Below are positions 1-8,784 of a stretch of DNA of 64,000 nt, in pieces. The position numbers and the translations under genes are program-made. This stretch comes from Litorimonas sp964511495 (GTDB taxonomy: Bacteria; Pseudomonadota; Alphaproteobacteria; Caulobacterales; Maricaulaceae): contig CAZEFT010000014.1 of NCBI GenBank assembly GCA_964511495.1, positions 21,575 through 85,574 on the forward strand. The letters run 5' to 3'. Within the stretch, counting starts at the first letter, position 1; each line of letters starts with the position of its first letter. The notes under the pieces were generated by a model. It was not told the DNA's origin, searched no databases, and worked only from the letters and a program-made list of their open reading frames with translations.

Positions 1-138
1 AAAGGCGGGCAGGATGAAGAATTGCGCGATGAATGACAGGCGCAAAGCCTTGGGGGATAAATCGAAAAATTGTTCCCAATTCGGAATGCGCCCGACCACC
101 GCAAAGCAGCCTTTAAGATAGGAAAACAGATGAGGCAT
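1..138 (-). CDS. Partial CDS, N-terminal part of an unidentified protein, probably membrane-associated
   Basis: On the minus strand an ATG at 136-138 opens a frame that stays open to the window edge (46 codons). The product begins MPHLFSYLKGCFAVVGRIPN and becomes hydrophobic near the edge (FIAQFFILPAF), suggesting a transmembrane segment. Codon use resembles the window's ordinary genes rather than the AT-rich gene beside it. No convincing ribosome-binding site was seen. The family cannot be assigned from this fragment. Confidence 0.5.
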   Translation of the reverse strand, partial: MPHLFSYLKGCFAVVGRIPNWEQFFDLSPKALRLSFIAQFFILPAF

Positions 139-251
139 TTCGATTCGCGTACGTCCCGTTTGTCAGTGAAGGTGAGCCGTTTAAACACCGCCCCCTAGAT
201 ATGATTGGCGTTAATTACATTCAGCCACTAGAAAATAAATTTAAGGTCTGC

Positions 252-1126
252 CTAATTGGCGAGCCTTTTATTGTATATTGGGAGCAGGCTAATACGATTT
301 GCACAAATAACTACTGAAATATCCTTGCAACCTCGCAGTTTGCTTCGACTACTCACTACACCAATTAGATATAATTTTTCATTTTCTATGTAATACACAG
401 GTGACCCAGACATCCCCTTAATAGCATCCAAACTAGAAACAACTATTTCTTTAGTTCCAATGTCGGTTGTGTAGAGTTCTTTAGCTGTTTGGACAAACCT
501 AATTGCACCTTTTTATCATTATCTGTAACAGAAGAGATTGATACGAAATACCCTGGGTATTCTAGCGAAGGAGAACTATTTAAATAAAAATCCTTATTTT
601 TAAGGTTTACTAGATATGGCTCTCGACTTTCTTGAGGATTCACAGGTATGAGTAACCAATCATCATTATTTATTGTTGAACGCTTATTCGGTAAATTGCG
701 TATATCTTGAATAATATTTCCTTGAGAGTCCTTTTCATACCCAAAAAGTATTCTGTCACCCTTACGCTTACCACTTTTAGGATCATAAATTAAATGAGCA
801 GCGGTAAGAAGCATTTCATATCCACTAGCACTGTCTTTTATGTGGATGCCTACAGCACCATCAACTAATTTTCTGTTCTCATTATAAATGGCTAGACTTC
901 CAACGGCATTAACAGCTTCGTCTAAAAACTCAGGGTATTCCTTATAAAATTCATAACTACCTATTATTCCACCTTGCGTGTTCTCAATCCGATTTAATAA
1001 TAATTTATTGGAAAATCCACCAATTTCATCTGGATTTGGTTCTACCTTACATCCGGTTAAGCCAATTTCAATTAAAAGGAAAAGTGTAATAAATAGTGTT
1101 CTTATATTGTTTAGAAATAAGTTCAT
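252..1126 (-). pseudogene. Frameshifted trypsin-like serine protease lipoprotein
   Basis: The intact frame 443-1126 (227 aa) begins with a lipoprotein signal (lipobox LTGC, Cys about residue 26). It carries LLTAAHLIYDP (catalytic His) and NNDDWLLIPV (likely Asp), but stops before any serine motif. The neighbouring minus-strand frame is open from about 514 to a TAG at 252 and encodes GMSGSPVYYIENEKLYLIGV, the GxSGSP nucleophile region of trypsin-like peptidases. The two frames join if one A is added in the A5 run at 510-514 (minus strand, GAT AAA AAG). The gene is therefore a one-base homopolymer deletion, a sequencing error, or a -1 frameshift at AAA AAG. Without the second frame the enzyme lacks its nucleophile. 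The gene is clearly more AT-rich than its neighbours, which suggests acquisition. Confidence 0.7.
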
Positions 1127-1391
1127 GTTAAGTCACTTTAATACCCTACTGTCCCATCGCGCATCTTTTCTATACTCAATAGTCAATTTATCACTAGTAT
1201 TGAATTGCCCAAAATTAGCGATGCTAAAATAACTTCTAAACCCGTTGCAAGCAGCGCGTGCTATCTTGAGACTAGAGGCTATAAGACACTGATGATTTTA
1301 TAGAACCGTGCACTGCTTCCAGCGTGTAAGACTTTTGATGAACAACTTTATATCGGTACATTCAAAGCGTACCACATGAAATGGTGACACC

Positions 1392-1856
1392 ATGCCGAAA
1401 ATTGATCTCTCAAAACTACCCGTCAAAATCGGGAGTACCTACCCCGCCCCTTTTGATGAACCTTGCCAAAACAGACGTCGAATTTCACCCAGTGAGGCAG
1501 GAGGTCTGACACAATTCGGCGCTCATATTATGACGTTAGCCCCCGGAGCATGGTCGTCTCAACGGCATTATCACAGTGCCGAGGATGAAATGGTTTATAT
1601 TATCTCCGGTCACCCGACTCTCATTGATGAAACGGGCGTTCAGCCTCTCTCACCCGGTGATGTGACGACGCATAAGGCCGGCACGGCAAACGGGCATCAC
1701 ATGAAAAATGAAACAGAGCAGGAGGTGACTTACCTCGTCATCGGTAGCCGCAACTCCGAAAACGATCACGCAAGCTATCCTGATATTGATCTTGACCTAC
1801 CTGCGAACGGCACTGCTAATCGCGTTTATCAAACCAAAAACGGAAAACCTTATTAA
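1392..1856 (+). CDS. Cupin domain protein
   Basis: Small soluble single-domain cupin of 154 residues. The first cupin motif is visible as RHYHSAEDEMVYIISG around residues 58-73 (metal-type His-x-His plus Glu). The second is LSPGDVTTHKAGTANGHHM around residues 86-105 (PGD turn and closing His). Such proteins bind a divalent metal or a small polar ligand; many are isomerases, dioxygenases or sensors, and the substrate cannot be read from sequence. No signal peptide. It stands alone, converging on the Hsp70-like gene with 5 bp between stop codons. Confidence 0.85.
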   Translation: MPKIDLSKLPVKIGSTYPAPFDEPCQNRRRISPSEAGGLTQFGAHIMTLAPGAWSSQRHYHSAEDEMVYIISGHPTLIDETGVQPLSPGDVTTHKAGTANGHHMKNETEQEVTYLVIGSRNSENDHASYPDIDLDLPANGTANRVYQTKNGKPY

Positions 1857-1861
1857 AGCTT

Positions 1862-3802
1862 TTAAATCAGGAACAGAACGGCGCGCTCATCCGCCCGTTC
1901 TACCAAAGCCTTTTCCAACATAGCGGTCAACTCTCCACTAAAGCGCTCGGCCGCCGCGTCATCCCACGCTTTGGCGACAGCTTTAATGAGTTGCGGGCGT
2001 TGGCGTTTCGTAGCGGACTTCACCCGCGAATCTGTCAGGATTTGACGGGCCAAAATCGGCAGGTTGGATTTTCGCATTTTGCCGGAAATGGCCTTTTTCC
2101 CGAATAAATATCCGCTACCCAATAAAGCACCACCGACCACGATACCGATGGGGTTCACAAACAGGGCCGCAAATAAGTTCGCTTTTGCCAAAAGGCCACT
2201 AATCAATAATGCACTGACGCCCGTACCGACCAAAGCCGTATCTGATTCAAGAGACGTCATACTGGGGGCAGAGACTGACAAACCTTCGAGATGACGGCTC
2301 ACATGTTCACTGCCGTCCAGACTTAAAACCATGGCCGGTAAGCCATGCGCTCGACAGAGCGGATCTGTTTGCGCTTCGATATCACGTTGCAAATTCGCAA
2401 ACCAAATATCAATGACGGGACGCAAAGCCTCTTTGGCTTGATCTGATTCCAGCCATGTTTTGACTTTCTCTTCCAGCCTTTGCTCCACATCATCCAGAGA
2501 TCCGATTTGGCCGGAACGCCATTCCCGAAAGGCGGGTAGAATACAATCTTCTGCCATGGCGTCCACAAGGACAGGCGCGATTTGCGCGCCGAGGCTCTGC
2601 GCCGCGTCTTGCGCCCGTAAGCGCACTTCACCGCCCTCAGACAGTAAAGCCGACGTTTCTGTCTTGAAACTCCCATGCAAATATTCAAATCGCCCGAGCC
2701 AAGCCAGACCCCGCGCAATCGCAAATTCCGGTTCTGCACCGCGTATCACACGCGCCTTTGGGAACGCTTTCTGTGTGGCAGGTAAGATAAGCGGCAGGCG
2801 TGACGCCCCACCCGTGAGCAACACCGTATCAGGGGCACGCCCACCTAATATCTCTATGGTTTCGCGCAAAGCGTAATCATATGCTGCTGCCCAACTATAG
2901 CCGTTCAGACTGTCCAAAGGGGTATTCAGAATTTTATCTGCATCATTTTTATCAATGCGAATATCAAAAAAGACACGCCGTCCGGCAGGCAAGCGCTTAA
3001 TCATCTCAATCGGCGTATCTTCCCCGGTAAAATAGGCTTCCTTGGCTTGGCGACACCAATAGGTCAAAATCGCCTTATAGTGAGGGTGAGCCGCAATAAG
3101 TTTTTCAATCGCCTTACGGGATTTTTGACGCGCAAGGTTGAGCTTAAAAATCTCATCGTCCAATAGTCCTGAGCCTAATTCATTATGGCCGACATCATCC
3201 GCGTCCAGATCCCGACAATAGGTAAAGTCCGTGGTCGAAGACCCGATATCGACAATGAGCACGGAGGCCCGTGTATCTTCCACGGAAACATAACCTTGTT
3301 CGAGCGCTGTCATTAAAGCCGCTCGACTTTCAGGAACAATGCGGACAGTTTTTAATCCCGCCTGTTCAAAGACTTTACGATACGCTTCACGCGTTGAGCC
3401 GTCCCAACCTGACGGGCAACCCACAATGAACCGGCTCGCCTTCGGGCCTCTTATGGTTTTGTCTTCTGTCAGGCCGTCAATAAGGGCTTGGGAGAAATAG
3501 GTGATGGGTTCTGCCGTTTGCGCATCCAGATGGCGGCTTTTAAATTTTAGCCAGACTTTGGGTTTGTGGTCGGCAAAAGACAGGCTCAGCGCATCTGCCC
3601 CGATTTTTATCTCTTTTTTATCTTTGGCCACAGCGGTGACAAAACTGCGTTGCCCGCGAAATTCCAGAATTTCGGGTTCTCTGACAGTTGCGCCGTAGGC
3701 CCGCCCCAAAGCGGATTCGCCGTGGCCGAGGTCGAAACCAATAAATTCCTCATCCGTCAGAAGACGGGTTTGCAAAGGTGATGTGATCAGGTCTTGGCTC
3801 AT
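1862..3802 (-). CDS. Hsp70-like ATPase with C-terminal membrane segment
   Basis: Actin/Hsp70-fold ATPase with the DnaK signature elements: phosphate-1 loop FDLGHGES (about residues 23-30), phosphate-2 VDIGSSTTDF (about 184-193) and adenosine motif LLTGGASR (about 328-335). A normal DnaK substrate-binding domain is not recognisable. Instead residues 380-520 look helical, and residues 525-568 form a Gly/Ala-rich hydrophobic stretch likely to insert in a membrane, followed by a basic tail. The ATG at 3800-3802 is preferred: it overlaps the upstream stop as ATGA and has GAGG just upstream; an in-frame ATG at 3817 gives five extra residues. Translational coupling to the upstream membrane protein implies a joint role. 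Function unknown; a chaperone-like or membrane-remodelling ATPase is an inference. Confidence 0.8.
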   Translation of the reverse strand: MSQDLITSPLQTRLLTDEEFIGFDLGHGESALGRAYGATVREPEILEFRGQRSFVTAVAKDKKEIKIGADALSLSFADHKPKVWLKFKSRHLDAQTAEPITYFSQALIDGLTEDKTIRGPKASRFIVGCPSGWDGSTREAYRKVFEQAGLKTVRIVPESRAALMTALEQGYVSVEDTRASVLIVDIGSSTTDFTYCRDLDADDVGHNELGSGLLDDEIFKLNLARQKSRKAIEKLIAAHPHYKAILTYWCRQAKEAYFTGEDTPIEMIKRLPAGRRVFFDIRIDKNDADKILNTPLDSLNGYSWAAAYDYALRETIEILGGRAPDTVLLTGGASRLPLILPATQKAFPKARVIRGAEPEFAIARGLAWLGRFEYLHGSFKTETSALLSEGGEVRLRAQDAAQSLGAQIAPVLVDAMAEDCILPAFREWRSGQIGSLDDVEQRLEEKVKTWLESDQAKEALRPVIDIWFANLQRDIEAQTDPLCRAHGLPAMVLSLDGSEHVSRHLEGLSVSAPSMTSLESDTALVGTGVSALLISGLLAKANLFAALFVNPIGIVVGGALLGSGYLFGKKAISGKMRKSNLPILARQILTDSRVKSATKRQRPQLIKAVAKAWDDAAAERFSGELTAMLEKALVERADERAVLFLI

Positions 3803-4905
3803 TTTTGCCTCACCCAAACTGTGCCGCGCCGCAAGAGACGCCCGTCCGATGTCAGCAGCGCCGGGGCCGCCTCTTCTAACGCGGGGTCATCGGGATTAAC
3901 AATGAGCGCCGGCAGCTCATCGAACCAATGGGCCGTTTTTTTGGAATAGGTCACGGGTTTTACACCCACACCTGATAAGAGTGAGGTCATATCTTTGCTG
4001 ACCACTTCCAAGGCGTATTTTCCGTCATTGGCATTCTTTGCCTCTAAGAGGTTCTGAAACAGCCCCATTAAGGTCTCATCTTCGCGCCAATGGGATTCAG
4101 GCTCGGTTTGCACCATACGGGCCAGAATATGATCCGCCGTCGCAAGCGCGTCGCTGATTTGATTGATGAAGCCCGCAACATCCGTGCGGATGACCGCTTC
4201 GGCTTTCATCATTTTCCCGTCCGGAGCCGGAAGCGCTTTGGGGGACGGTTTAAACGGTAATCGCGAGAGGACACCCGATTTCAAGGAAGAGACAGCATGA
4301 AGCCCCGCCAGGGAGACAGCCGTTATAACCACCAAACCCGTGCCTTGTAAAAATCCCACTGTCGCCAGAACGCCGGCGGCGCCATAAAATAACCCCGGAC
4401 GCCAATCTTTCAGACTGTCCCAGAAACGTGGCTTTGGCGCGGTTTCAATCAGGCTAACATCGGCCTGTGTCGCACGGTCTAATACGCCCGCCCCCGATTT
4501 AATGATTTCCAACAACCACAATCCCGCTTTTTGAATCTGAGGGTCTGAAACGGACCGCGTAAAAGACAATCCCGTGCGATCCAAAGCGCGGCGCGCTTCG
4601 CCCACCACTTGAGCCGGTGACAAATCACCTTTTAAAGCCGCTTGCAGATCGCGGCGCTCTTCGGCGAAATGCGCAATCAACGATGGCGGTGTCATAAGAG
4701 CCCGTTCAGTCATAAAGTTCATGTCGGGACGCGCGAGCGTTAAGTCAAGTCGGCGATGAAGATGAGTCAGCCCCTGTTCAGCAATGCTGTCAAGCCTGAG
4801 CCCCCTAATCTGCAAAAACGAGGGAACAGAAACGCTCTCCGCTTGTAATAGAATTAGAATAATGAATATGAGTGGGTGAGGATAATGTTGGAAAAGATAA
4901 ATCAA
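3799..4905 (-). CDS. Unknown membrane protein, partner of Hsp70-like ATPase
   Basis: No family recognised. The product (up to 368 aa) has a helical N-terminal half, a hydrophobic segment around residues 170-205 that probably crosses the membrane once or twice, then a soluble C-terminal part. It overlaps the Hsp70-like gene by 4 bp, so the two are very likely co-translated. The start is uncertain: the longest frame begins at 4905 and would overlap the 5' end of the divergent DUF2383 gene, adding a hydrophobic stretch (LIFIILILLQ). Later ATGs at residues 62 and 65 lack good ribosome-binding sites. The C-terminal region (Trp/Asp/Glu-rich, FDELPALIV) could contact the ATPase, but this is speculative. 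Confidence 0.7.
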   Translation of the reverse strand: MIYLFQHYPHPLIFIILILLQAESVSVPSFLQIRGLRLDSIAEQGLTHLHRRLDLTLARPDMNFMTERALMTPPSLIAHFAEERRDLQAALKGDLSPAQVVGEARRALDRTGLSFTRSVSDPQIQKAGLWLLEIIKSGAGVLDRATQADVSLIETAPKPRFWDSLKDWRPGLFYGAAGVLATVGFLQGTGLVVITAVSLAGLHAVSSLKSGVLSRLPFKPSPKALPAPDGKMMKAEAVIRTDVAGFINQISDALATADHILARMVQTEPESHWREDETLMGLFQNLLEAKNANDGKYALEVVSKDMTSLLSGVGVKPVTYSKKTAHWFDELPALIVNPDDPALEEAAPALLTSDGRLLRRGTVWVRQK

Positions 4906-5364
4906 ATTGACACATTAAACGAGATTACAACGCTTATGATTGATAGTCATAAGGGATATGAAGCGTGTTTGAAGGTTCTGAATAATCACCCTTTGGAGCA
5001 ACGGTTTGCCAAACGGGCGTTGGAGCGGTCTTTCCTCATTCAAACGTTTCAGAACCAAGTCTCAAGTCTGGGCGGAGAGCCGAGTGAGAGTGGATCCATC
5101 AGTGGAGCTTTGCATCGGAAATGGACACAGTTTACAACAGTTTTCAAAGACGACTTGGAAGCGGCGTTACAAGCCATAGATGACGGCGAAGAATTTTTGG
5201 CCAATAAAATTAAAGAGAGTTTCTTCGCCGAAGGTTTGAGCGTCGAGACGAAAGCCTTATTGCAAAAAGCCTTTGTCAGCGCTCGCAAAGGTGAAAAACT
5301 TGCCGAAGTGACAGCCGATAAGCTTCAAGGCTCATTATCACAAGCTGAAGCTTTGAAGGCATAG
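4885..5364 (+). CDS. PA2169-type four-helix-bundle protein (DUF2383)
   Basis: About 159 residues, all helical, matching the PA2169/DUF2383 pattern: an N-terminal LNEITTLMIDSHKGYEACL segment, a middle QVSSLGGEPSESGSISGALH stretch and a C-terminal acidic helical pair. The family is ferritin-like in fold, of unclear function, and often stress-associated. The preferred start is ATG 4885 with GTGAGG just upstream; a GTG at 4876 would add three residues. It is divergent from the Hsp70-like pair and its 5' end lies inside the longest version of that partner gene, so control signals are shared or one start is annotated too long. An intrinsic terminator follows. Confidence 0.75.
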   Translation: MLEKINQIDTLNEITTLMIDSHKGYEACLKVLNNHPLEQRFAKRALERSFLIQTFQNQVSSLGGEPSESGSISGALHRKWTQFTTVFKDDLEAALQAIDDGEEFLANKIKESFFAEGLSVETKALLQKAFVSARKGEKLAEVTADKLQGSLSQAEALKA

Positions 5365-5391
5365 GAAAACAAAACGACTTGGCTAAAATGC

Positions 5392-5422
5392 AAAGCCGCC
5401 GCAAATTTTGCGGCGGCTTTTT
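5392..5422 (+). terminator. Intrinsic terminator after DUF2383 gene
   Basis: AAAGCCGCCGCAAA at 5392-5405 pairs with the inverted copy at 5406-5420 and is followed by a T-run. It closes the plus-strand gene 28 bp after its stop codon. Confidence 0.85.
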
Positions 5423-5810
5423 AAATGGCCGTTAAAAGGGCGTAAAACGGCCAGATGTTTGGTGGCCCTGCCAGAATTTAGCCTTCCCCCGAAGACGGAC
5501 CCTGACAGGGCCGTCGGTCGTCAGCAGGTTATTTCGGGGCAGTGAACCAACCTAACTTTCGAACCGATCATGAAAGACGGTTTAAAGCAGGTCCCAGTGG
5601 CCTGCCCATCCCACATCTTTATTCGATAAGGTCTCGTAGAGGCTCGAAGGTGAACGCTATCTGAATTTATGTGGCGCAACACTATTGGCAAAATAATCGT
5701 TCATCTTGCGTTCAGGAAAAGTCGTAAACCGACCCAATCTAACGACAAACATCGTGTTAAAAGAGTAATTTTCCTGTGTCGCCCAATATAGAAAGACATC
5801 TGCGAGACAT
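5423..5810. other. Gene-free structured stretch, candidate non-coding RNA
   Basis: About 390 bp without a convincing gene, lying between two intrinsic terminators. On the plus strand it is rich in possible hairpins. ACGG-CCCT at 5495-5503 pairs with AGGG-CCGT at 5507-5514. GGCCCTG at 5464-5470 can pair alternatively with CAGGGCC at 5506-5512. CTTC/GAAG flank 5487-5490, and GCAGG/CCTGC lie at about 5587-5605. This density and GC content are unlike other intergenic gaps here. A plus-strand RNA could end at the 5811-5841 terminator. Hallmarks of RNase P, SRP RNA and tmRNA were looked for and not found. 6S-type RNA cannot be excluded. The longest ATG frame is only 19 codons and has no ribosome-binding site. 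Confidence 0.3.
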
Positions 5811-5841
5811 AAAAAAAGCCCGCGATGGAGGCGGGCTTTTT
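5811..5841 (-). terminator. Intrinsic terminator of the gcv operon (bidirectional)
   Basis: GCCCGC at 5818-5823 pairs with GCGGGC at 5831-5836, with an A-run before and a T-run after, so it can work in both directions. It lies 35 bp past the gcvPB stop codon and would also end any plus-strand transcript from the preceding gene-free stretch. Confidence 0.85.
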
Positions 5842-5875
5842 CTTTTATTCTATCTGGCCTGTGGAGCCTGAGGTT

Positions 5876-7450
5876 TTACTCCGCGGCTTCCGCTTGTGGC
5901 TCAGGCGGCGTCCAACGCAAAATCGGCTTTCGGGCCGCGCGAGTTTCATCCAAACGTCGCAGGGGCGCATAGACCGGCGCGTTTTTAAAGCTCTCCGCCA
6001 TGCCTGCTTTGGCGCGCAACGCCAAGGAGCGCATAGATTGGATGAAACGATCTAATTCAGCCTTTGATTCTGACTCTGTCGGCTCAATCAACATCGCCCC
6101 ATGGACAACGAGCGGGAAATACATCGTCATCGGATGATAGCCTTCGTCAATCATGGCTTTAGCGAAATCGAGCGTCTCAACCCCTGTATCTTTTAAGAAC
6201 CTGTCATCGAACAAGGCCTCGTGCATGCATGTGCCTTCAAAGGCGGTTGTCATCACATCGGACAATGATGCTTGAACATAATTCGCGTTTAAGACGGCAT
6301 CTTCGGTGGCTTGTTTCAGACCATCCGAGCCATGGCTCATCATATAGGTCAGGGCGCGGCTATACATGCCCATTTGACCATGAAAGGCACACATGCGGCC
6401 AAACGTGTCAGCGGCCTCCCCTTCAGCGTGTTCGACTAAGCGGAAACCGTCACCGTCTTTGACGACAAAGGGCAGAGGCGCATAATCTTTCAACGCATCA
6501 GATAAGACGGTTGGGCCAGAACCCGGGCCACCGCCGCCATGCGGTGTTGAGAATGTTTTGTGCAAATTAATGTGCATCGCATCAACGCCCAAATCACCCG
6601 GACGCACACGACCGACGAGCGCGTTAAAGTTCGCACCGTCACAGTAAAAATATCCGCCTGCTGCATGAATTAAGTCTGCGATCTCGATAATATCCGTCTC
6701 AAACAATCCGCATGTATTGGGATTGGTCAACATGATACCGGCAATGTCTGAGTCGGCACCGGCATCTTCGAGCTTGGCGCGCAACGCATCCATATCGACA
6801 CGCCCGCCTTTATTGGCAGGGATTTCATCGACAGTAAAACCACACTGCACGGCAGTCGCGGGATTCGTACCATGAGCTGATTCCGGCACAAGGACGCGGC
6901 GCTTATGGGACGCACCGTCAGCATCAAGACGCGCGCGAATGGCCATCATCCCGCAAAGCTCGCCATGAGCACCCGCCTTGGGCGTGAGCGCAACAGCAGG
7001 CATATTACAAAGCGTCATTAACCAATGCGATAATTCATGCATTAATTCCAATGCGCCTTGCACTGTGCTTTCAGGTTGCAATGGATGCACATCGGCAAAG
7101 CCCGGCATACGCGCCACTTTTTCATTGAGGCGCGGATTATGTTTCATCGTGCAGGAGCCAAGCGGATAAACGCCCAAATCAATCGCATAATTCTTTTGCG
7201 ACAGGCGCACATAATGGCGCATAGTTTCAGGCTCGGAGAGGCCCGGAAGACCAATCTCACCCTTGCGCTCATGTCCACCAAGGCGGGAGGCTCGACCCTT
7301 TGGCTCAGGCAAATCGACACCCGTGCGGCGCGGTGTCCCGACTTCAAAAATCAAACGTTCCGCCTGTTCCAATCCTTTGGAGCCTGAGACGGTCAAACGC
7401 TCATTCATATTCACCGCTTCAGGTGTTGTTGTACGACCGGTGGTTTTCAT
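5876..7450 (-). CDS. gcvPB: Glycine dehydrogenase (decarboxylating) subunit 2
   Basis: C-terminal half of the P-protein of the glycine cleavage complex. With GcvPA it decarboxylates glycine and passes the aminomethyl group to the lipoyl arm of GcvH (cytosol). The 524-residue length fits the split-type subunit 2. The PLP-binding lysine is in NLHKTFSTPHGGGGPGSGP, followed by the glycine-rich loop. Its start overlaps the gcvPA stop by 4 bp, indicating coupled translation and equal dosage. It is the last gene of the riboswitch-controlled operon and is followed by a terminator. The Ala/Glu-rich tail is ordinary. Confidence 0.95.
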   Translation of the reverse strand: MKTTGRTTTPEAVNMNERLTVSGSKGLEQAERLIFEVGTPRRTGVDLPEPKGRASRLGGHERKGEIGLPGLSEPETMRHYVRLSQKNYAIDLGVYPLGSCTMKHNPRLNEKVARMPGFADVHPLQPESTVQGALELMHELSHWLMTLCNMPAVALTPKAGAHGELCGMMAIRARLDADGASHKRRVLVPESAHGTNPATAVQCGFTVDEIPANKGGRVDMDALRAKLEDAGADSDIAGIMLTNPNTCGLFETDIIEIADLIHAAGGYFYCDGANFNALVGRVRPGDLGVDAMHINLHKTFSTPHGGGGPGSGPTVLSDALKDYAPLPFVVKDGDGFRLVEHAEGEAADTFGRMCAFHGQMGMYSRALTYMMSHGSDGLKQATEDAVLNANYVQASLSDVMTTAFEGTCMHEALFDDRFLKDTGVETLDFAKAMIDEGYHPMTMYFPLVVHGAMLIEPTESESKAELDRFIQSMRSLALRAKAGMAESFKNAPVYAPLRRLDETRAARKPILRWTPPEPQAEAAE

Positions 7451-8784
7451 GACAAGACCTCCTCAAGCGCATGGCCGAAGGCGTGCATGTCTTCGTCCGT
7501 AGCAGTTTCTGTGGCGCACACTAAGAGCAAATCTTCGTGGGCACCTGTGAGGCGAGAGACAGGAACACCGCCCAACACGCCTTTATCGGCGAGGGCTTGG
7601 ACGACCTGCGCTGCGGGTTTATTTAATTTGACGGTGAACTCGTTAAAGAAGGTCTCATTGAGCACCTCTGCTCCCTCTACCCCGTCAATAATGTCGGCCA
7701 TGTGACAGGCCGCTTCATGGTTCAATGTCGCAAGTTGCTGCAAACCTGCATCACCGAGCAAGCTCATATGGATGGTAAAAGCCAGACAACAGAGACCGGA
7801 ATTAGTACAAATATTCGATGTCGCTTTTTCGCGGCGGATATGCTGCTCCCGCGTGGACAATGTCAGCACGAAACCCCGTTCACCGTTCGCGTCCACTGTT
7901 TCGCCGCAGACACGACCCGGCATTTGACGGACGAGTTTTTGACGGCAGGCGAATAGCCCCACATGCGGACCGCCAAAATTCAGACCGACGCCAAGTCCTT
8001 GGCCTTCACCAACGACAATATCTGCACCCTGATGGCCGGGCGGCGTAATCGCTCCCAGCGCAACGGGCTCTGTGAAGACCGCAATCAAGAGCGCTTTATG
8101 CGCATGGGCTTTTTCAGCAATCGGGGTGAGGTCGACAATTTCGCCAAAGACGTTGGGCGATTGCACCACCACACAGGCTGTCTCATCATTGATCATATCC
8201 AAGACGGACATATCAGCCCCAATTTCGGGCGTGACTTCATTGATAGATATATCCAAGAATTTCGCGACGGATTGTGTCGCCGCCGCGTAATGAGGATGCA
8301 GACCCGGTGCGAGAATGGCTTTGGTTTTTCGTGTGACACGCTTGGCCATGACCACGGCTTCGGCGCAGGCGGTGGAGCCGTCATACATAGAGGCATTGGC
8401 GACATCCATACCCGTCAACATGGCGACTTGGGTCTGGAACTCGAACAACGCCGTCAGTGTTCCTTGGCTGATTTCTGGCTGATAAGGCGTATAGGCCGTC
8501 AAAAATTCAGAGCGCTGAATCAAATGATCAACAGTCGCAGGGATATGATGTTTATACGCCCCTGCTCCACAGAAAAACGGTACGGAAGAAGCCGAGACAG
8601 ATTTCGCAGAGAGCTTCGCCATATGACGTTCGACGGCTTGTTCAGATTGTCTTTTAGGCAGATCGACCAAGCCGCTCAGACGCGCCGCTTCGGGTACATT
8701 ATGAAACAGAGCGTCAATATCATCGACACCCACCACGTCGAGCATCGCCGCGCGGTCTTTGTCATTTAAGGGGAGATAACGCAT
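7447..8784 (-). CDS. gcvPA: Glycine dehydrogenase (decarboxylating) subunit 1
   Basis: N-terminal half of the split P-protein, 445 residues, the usual length. It begins MRYLPLNDKDRAAMLDVVGV and has the typical FFCGAGAYKHHIPATVDHL region near residue 70 and the glycine-rich GEGQGLGVGLNFGGPHVGLF segment near 260. It forms the P-protein heterodimer with GcvPB, encoded immediately downstream with a 4-bp overlap. Only 197 bp separate it from gcvH, occupied by a small membrane-protein gene. A 268-codon open frame on the opposite strand is a shadow of this gene. Confidence 0.95.
   Translation of the reverse strand: MRYLPLNDKDRAAMLDVVGVDDIDALFHNVPEAARLSGLVDLPKRQSEQAVERHMAKLSAKSVSASSVPFFCGAGAYKHHIPATVDHLIQRSEFLTAYTPYQPEISQGTLTALFEFQTQVAMLTGMDVANASMYDGSTACAEAVVMAKRVTRKTKAILAPGLHPHYAAATQSVAKFLDISINEVTPEIGADMSVLDMINDETACVVVQSPNVFGEIVDLTPIAEKAHAHKALLIAVFTEPVALGAITPPGHQGADIVVGEGQGLGVGLNFGGPHVGLFACRQKLVRQMPGRVCGETVDANGERGFVLTLSTREQHIRREKATSNICTNSGLCCLAFTIHMSLLGDAGLQQLATLNHEAACHMADIIDGVEGAEVLNETFFNEFTVKLNKPAAQVVQALADKGVLGGVPVSRLTGAHEDLLLVCATETATDEDMHAFGHALEEVLS

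Noticed and set aside
978..1232. 84-codon plus-strand frame
   Set aside because: Overlaps the signal peptide region of the protease on the other strand; no supporting signal.
5461..5520. SRP RNA-like AGGGCC and GCAG elements
   Set aside because: The invariant GGAAG tetraloop region is missing.
5676..5712. tmRNA-tag-like peptide NDYFANSVAP on the minus strand
   Set aside because: The reading frame does not end in a typical AA tag, and no tRNA-like domain or T-loop is nearby.
7963..8769. 268-codon plus-strand open frame
   Set aside because: Lies opposite gcvPA, has no recognisable domain, and its composition is the mirror of a real coding frame.
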